From Enoplosus armatus (lineage: Eukaryota > Chordata > Actinopteri > Centrarchiformes > Enoplosidae), in contig NC_092181.1 in assembly GCF_043641665.1 (NCBI RefSeq), positions 2,981,421 to 3,045,420 on the forward strand: a stretch of DNA of 64,000 nt. The letters run 5' to 3'. Below, piece by piece: positions 61,154 to 64,000 of the stretch. Made by a program: the position numbers and the translations under genes. Every line of letters starts with the position of its first letter. Position 1 is the first letter of the stretch. The notes beneath the pieces were generated by a model. The model was not told the origin of the DNA, ran no database searches, and worked only from the letters and a program-made list of their open reading frames with translations.

Positions 61154-63451
61154 CGCCCATGCTCACATTTTGGATGTGCAAAGACTGCGCAGTTACTATA
61201 TGAGTGAGAGCTCATATTGCTACAGTTCCCAGCTGTGCTCCACCCATCTGCACCTCCTCCTGTCCATACATCACAGTCCCACATGCAGCCAGTGAGTGAC
61301 TAAGCAGGGGGGCAACAGGACCATGCTTCATTATCTCCTGGTCCTCTCTGTTAGTATTACCCCATGTAAGAGGGTCCACTCCTCCACACACAAAGTCAAA
61401 CACATCTTTGCAGTCATTCACATGCTAGTACCATTTCCCAGCAGGGGCACACCCCCACCGAGTCCCACCAAGTCCCACCAAGTCCCACTGAGTCCCTCTG
61501 AGTCCCTCTGTCTCAGTTGATTCAGACGGGAACACTTGAAGGCCTCAAACGAGTCACACAAGATGCTAAATCAGACATTTCAAGAGTTTAAAGTGAAAAC
61601 ATACTTGTTGTTTCGAAGACTTCTAATTTTATTTATACAAAATACATCTTTATATTTGGCCCACGGGAGATGTTTCAAAATGACATTGGCAAGACAAAAA
61701 GGGATCAGATTCTTTGGCTCCCATCCCTCCTACAAGAACAATTGAGCCAGACAATGAGACAAACTACAGTAAACAGATATATTCATAATAATAAATAAAT
61801 GAACCCATGGGTAAACCAAGAAGGAGAAATTCCACATAAGTTGTACATGCTGAAAAAGGATGCCATCTGGGCCTGTTTAGGAAGGTGACTGCAGTGGTCA
61901 GATTTGAGAGAAACACCGTGTGAATCTTCTCCTGTTCACTGAAGAATAAAGCAGTTTTTACCCGTTTTGTTATTAGTATCAGGAGAAAGAGGCAGGGGAT
62001 GAAAGTGAGAGGTTTGTTGTACTCTCGCCATGAAGTGAAGCTCAGTGCACTTAGTCCCCTTTCTTCTTTTCAAGTATGGTTTATCAAGACAACTGTCAAG
62101 TTTAGTGGCATTAGAGCGGTATCTCAGCACTTTTTCACATGATGTTGTCATTTAATGGGCTGTAACACACCAGATAAATCTGTGGTGGAATGTGACGTGA
62201 TCAGAGACGGGGTCATCGAGGTCATGGTCCTCTACCTGGCAAATAATTGTCACGTCAAATGCCAGCTAGTTTCAGGTAGACTCTGCAATAAGAAGTGGAA
62301 CCACAAAGCAACACTCTTGATTTGTAGGCCAGTCTTCATTCTGACCAGTGACCTAAAGAACGGCTTTCAACACAGCTCACTCTAACAGGGGAGCTAAATG
62401 ATCCAGGAGGACCGTGGAGTTTAGAGGATTCAGATAAGTCTGTTCAGACATGTGCATGGTGCCCTTAAGGTGCCTCCCTCTGGCTGTGTAATTGGGACAA
62501 GACCTTGTTGAGCGCCCAGATGCACCAGAGGGACTACACCAGTCAGCTGGTCCAGGAACAGCTTGGTTTTGGCCTGGAAGAGCTGGAGAAAGTCGCAGAG
62601 GGAAATATGCTGCTTGCCCAGCTTATGAATATGGATGGATGGATGAAGACTACTGAAAAATCAAAATCAAATATCTATTCCGAGCACATATGGGTGTAAA
62701 TAGTCAAAACACTGGTGACTCTAAGGATGCAAAGGATTGCTGTTTATCGGTTGAGCAGCGTTTTGTTCATAATCTGATATAAAAAGATTTCAGTTCAGTG
62801 AGGAAGAATTTTAGCCCATTAGTATATAAATTCATGTGTTCAAAACAATATAACTGGCCCCAATTCTTTAACTTTTTTAAATTGTTTGTTTATGCATGTT
62901 TTTGATGTAGGCGTGTGTATGCATACTTCAGTGCTGCGATGGTGATGAAATAGTATATGTTCGGTTACTAAATCAACAAGACGGCATTTAACCGCACCAA
63001 TCACGATCTTTTCCACACCTCATCAATGATGGATGTTGCATCAGCAAAGTGTGATTAATGAGAATACACAAATTAATTTCAAGGGGAGCACTTGTCAGAA
63101 GTCCATACTGATGAAACGCTGCATCTCAAATGCATGAGTGATGGTCGGCGTGATGATAATGATCACTATGATGAATCACACGGAAACACCAAATAAGCAG
63201 AACGACGAGAGAGAGAAAGAGAAATAAAAAGAAGACAAACTTTTGAGTTTCAAAGCGTCTGTCTGTGTGTGGGTGTGTGTCTGTCTGCGATCGGACATAT
63301 TCATCATATTAATAAACTTCATGTCTCATGTCAATTTCAGATCTGGTTCTACACAAATGACATCTTTAAGAACGCAGGAATCCCAGACCCTCATATTCAG
63401 TACACAACAGTGGGAACTGGTGCCATAGAGGTCCTCTCTGGGATGCTGGGG
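52818..63451 (+). CDS. slc2a15: slc2a15-like class II facilitative sugar transporter (GLUT), 5' part, 8 coding exons, continues beyond right edge
   Basis: Plasma-membrane major facilitator of the SLC2A family. Exons: 52818-52862, 54813-54911, 58632-58792, 58895-59019, 59545-59690, 60417-60549, 60878-61065 and 63341-63451; all junctions are AG/GT and phase-consistent, giving 336 codons of an expected roughly 500. TM1 is at about residues 20-45 ([19 protein letters not shown]). MFS loop motifs are present: YGRKG (100-104), IIGRFITG (133-140), [14 protein letters not shown] (151-164), PESPRYLL (218-225) and MQLSG (292-296), followed by WFYTN and TVGTGA of TM7-TM8. The class II look and the [22 protein letters not shown] block suggest slc2a15, a paralogue kept in fish and absent in mammals; medaka slc2a15b is needed for leucophore/xanthophore pigment cells. 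slc2a11 or slc2a5-like remain alternatives. The remaining helices and C-terminus lie outside. Confidence 0.85.
52863..54812 (+). other. Transporter intron 1
   Basis: A 1950-base intron between the exon coding [15 protein letters not shown] and the TM1 exon. It contains a perfect 34-bp inverted repeat (53657-53690) and no other recognised feature. Confidence 0.8.
53657..53690. repeat. Perfect inverted repeat, 16-bp arms, 2-base centre
   Basis: GCCCACCTTATAACAG, then CT, then CTGTTATAAGGTGGGC. Every base of the arms pairs. It could extrude as a cruciform or fold as an RNA hairpin in the pre-mRNA. Confidence 0.95.
54912..58631 (+). other. Transporter intron 2
   Basis: A 3.7-kb intron holding a TIR-bounded repeat (55636-56080). 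The remaining sequence is AT-rich and non-coding; frames at 55214-55600 and on both strands at 56719-57093 have no domains. Confidence 0.8.
55636..56080. mobile_element. MITE-like element with imperfect terminal inverted repeats
   Basis: The left end GACATTTGGGGGAAAT...AGTTAGATG matches the inverted right end GACATTTTGGGAAATT...TGTTAGATG. Internal markers (TTAGCTTAGCTAAACTTAG, AGGGGGAAACAGCTAGCCTG, ACCAGCACCTCTAAAGCTCA, AATTAACATGCTATATCTC) are those of a highly repeated teleost family. Non-coding, within transporter intron 2. Confidence 0.7.
60081..60102 (+). repeat. (CTC)n trinucleotide repeat
   Basis: About seven CTC units in transporter intron 5. Confidence 0.9.
60179..60197 (+). repeat. 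Poly-G tract, 19 bases
   Basis: Homopolymer run in transporter intron 5; length may be unreliable. Confidence 0.9.
61102..61149 (+). repeat. (TG)24 microsatellite
   Basis: Perfect TG array that begins about 37 bases after the donor site of the exon ending at 61065. Confidence 0.95.
61461..61510 (+). repeat. Five tandem 10-bp units AGTCCCACCA
   Basis: AGTCCCACCA twice, AGTCCCACTG once, AGTCCCTCTG twice, all exactly in register. The last units show a shared two-step drift, as expected from tandem slippage. Confidence 0.9.
62380..62645 (+). mobile_element. Degraded 3' end of a non-LTR retrotransposon (LINE)
   Basis: GGGACTACACCAGTCAGCTG, CTGGAAGAGCTGGAGAAAG and GTCGCAGAGGGAAATATGC, followed by an ATGGATGGATGGATG tail, recall the C-terminus and GGAT-type tail of L2/Rex-like LINEs (the G.EELEEVAG.R pattern). 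Only about 270 bases remain, with a broken reading frame; it is intronic in the transporter gene. Confidence 0.5.
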
Positions 63452-63649
63452 GTGAGTAGGCATGATCACACTAAGATGACATTATTATATATATGATATG
63501 ACACTATGTTATATGGTGCTTAAACGACCATTCAATTAGTGGATCCACTGCTTTTTCTCCATTTTATAACATAACACGTCAATTTAGTATCTTTTTGGTT
63601 TTGGTGTGTTTAGTAAGTAATTTGATGACGTCACCATTGGCTCCATAAA

Positions 63650-64000
63650 CTTGTGATGAGCGTTTTATTTATAGACAAAATGATTAATTATAAATTAACA
63701 ATTGAATTGATTATTTGACAGTATTTGACTGATCGTTTTAGTCATTAATCAAGTAAAAATACAAAACATTACAATGTGAGAATGAGCTGCTTTTCTCTGT
63801 TTTGTGTTGTAAAATCTTTTTGATGGACTTTTGACTTTTGGTGACACAAAATAACAAATATTGAAAATGTCACTTTGCTCTGGTAACTTGAGGTTGAAAA
63901 GTCTGATTTTTACTGAAAAGTAATTTGTGGAGTTGAAAAAAGTCATTTGTCATTTGCCATTTCAATCAAAAAGATGGATTGTTAGTTTCAGCTATAATAA
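63650..64000 (+). repeat. Diverged dispersed repeat, relative of 35480-35800
   Basis: GATTATTTGACAGTATTTGA, GATCGTTTTAGTCATTAATC, AAGTAAAAATACAAAACATT and GAGCTGCTTTTCTCTGTTTT follow the 5' part of the same teleost family whose 3' part is seen at 35480-35800. It lies in the transporter intron after the exon ending at 63451. Confidence 0.45.

Larger units (their letters stand above)
61066..63340 (+). other. Transporter intron 7
   Basis: A 2.3-kb intron carrying a TG microsatellite, a five-unit 10-bp tandem repeat and a LINE 3' remnant. No additional exon is recognisable. Confidence 0.8.

Noticed and set aside
60712..61203. 163-codon plus-strand frame as a separate gene
   Set aside because: Only 60878-61065 is coding, as transporter exon 7; the rest is intron, including a TG microsatellite.
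1..64000. tRNA, rRNA, microRNA, CRISPR or viral genes
   Set aside because: I looked for cloverleaf boxes, rRNA signatures, spaced direct repeats and retroviral or polymerase motifs and saw none that I could support.

Overview
The window is vertebrate nuclear DNA, almost certainly from a teleost fish and probably a percomorph. The genes are split by GT-AG introns, the proteins are clear vertebrate orthologues, the intergenic DNA is full of CA/GT microsatellites, and several dispersed repeats resemble families I recognise from spiny-rayed fish genomes. There is no bacterial, viral or CRISPR content. I reconstructed four protein-coding genes from splice-consistent exons; all other long open frames look like chance frames or frames through simple repeats.

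Layout. (1) 1-2968, minus strand: the 5' half of smap1, an ArfGAP of clathrin-dependent trafficking, six coding exons running off the left edge. (2) 3360-8310, minus strand: cenpk, a CCAN/CENP-H-I-K centromere subunit, ten coding exons, complete at 266 codons, with a CDE/CHR-like cell-cycle element just upstream. (3) 8.4-14.5 kb: gene-free DNA with dispersed repeats and three stretches that look like conserved non-coding elements. (4) 14547-15876, minus strand: lbx1, a two-exon ladybird homeobox gene, complete at 270 codons. (5) 16-52.8 kb: a gene desert of about 36 kb upstream of lbx1, holding microsatellites, MITE-like elements and many candidate regulatory blocks. (6) 52818-63451, plus strand: the first eight coding exons (336 codons) of a class II facilitative sugar transporter, best matching slc2a15, continuing past the right edge.

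How the parts fit. The four genes do not form a pathway. The most economical reading is a genomic regulatory block: lbx1, a developmental transcription factor, sits in a large non-coding domain likely to carry its enhancers, while smap1, cenpk and the transporter are neighbours with ordinary or unrelated regulation. cenpk and smap1 lie head-to-tail on the same strand, with only about 390 bases between the cenpk poly(A) signal and the smap1 start codon. The transporter gene has an in-frame two-codon upstream ORF directly abutting its start codon.

I found no clear new protein system. The observations most worth checking are regulatory and structural: the candidate lbx1 enhancers on both sides, the DR1 half-site cluster, the tandem TAATGG motif, the cenpk CDE/CHR element, the abutting uORF, a perfect 34-bp palindrome, and a MITE apparently nested in an older repeat. 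Conservation could not be tested here, so every enhancer call is inference from composition and motifs.
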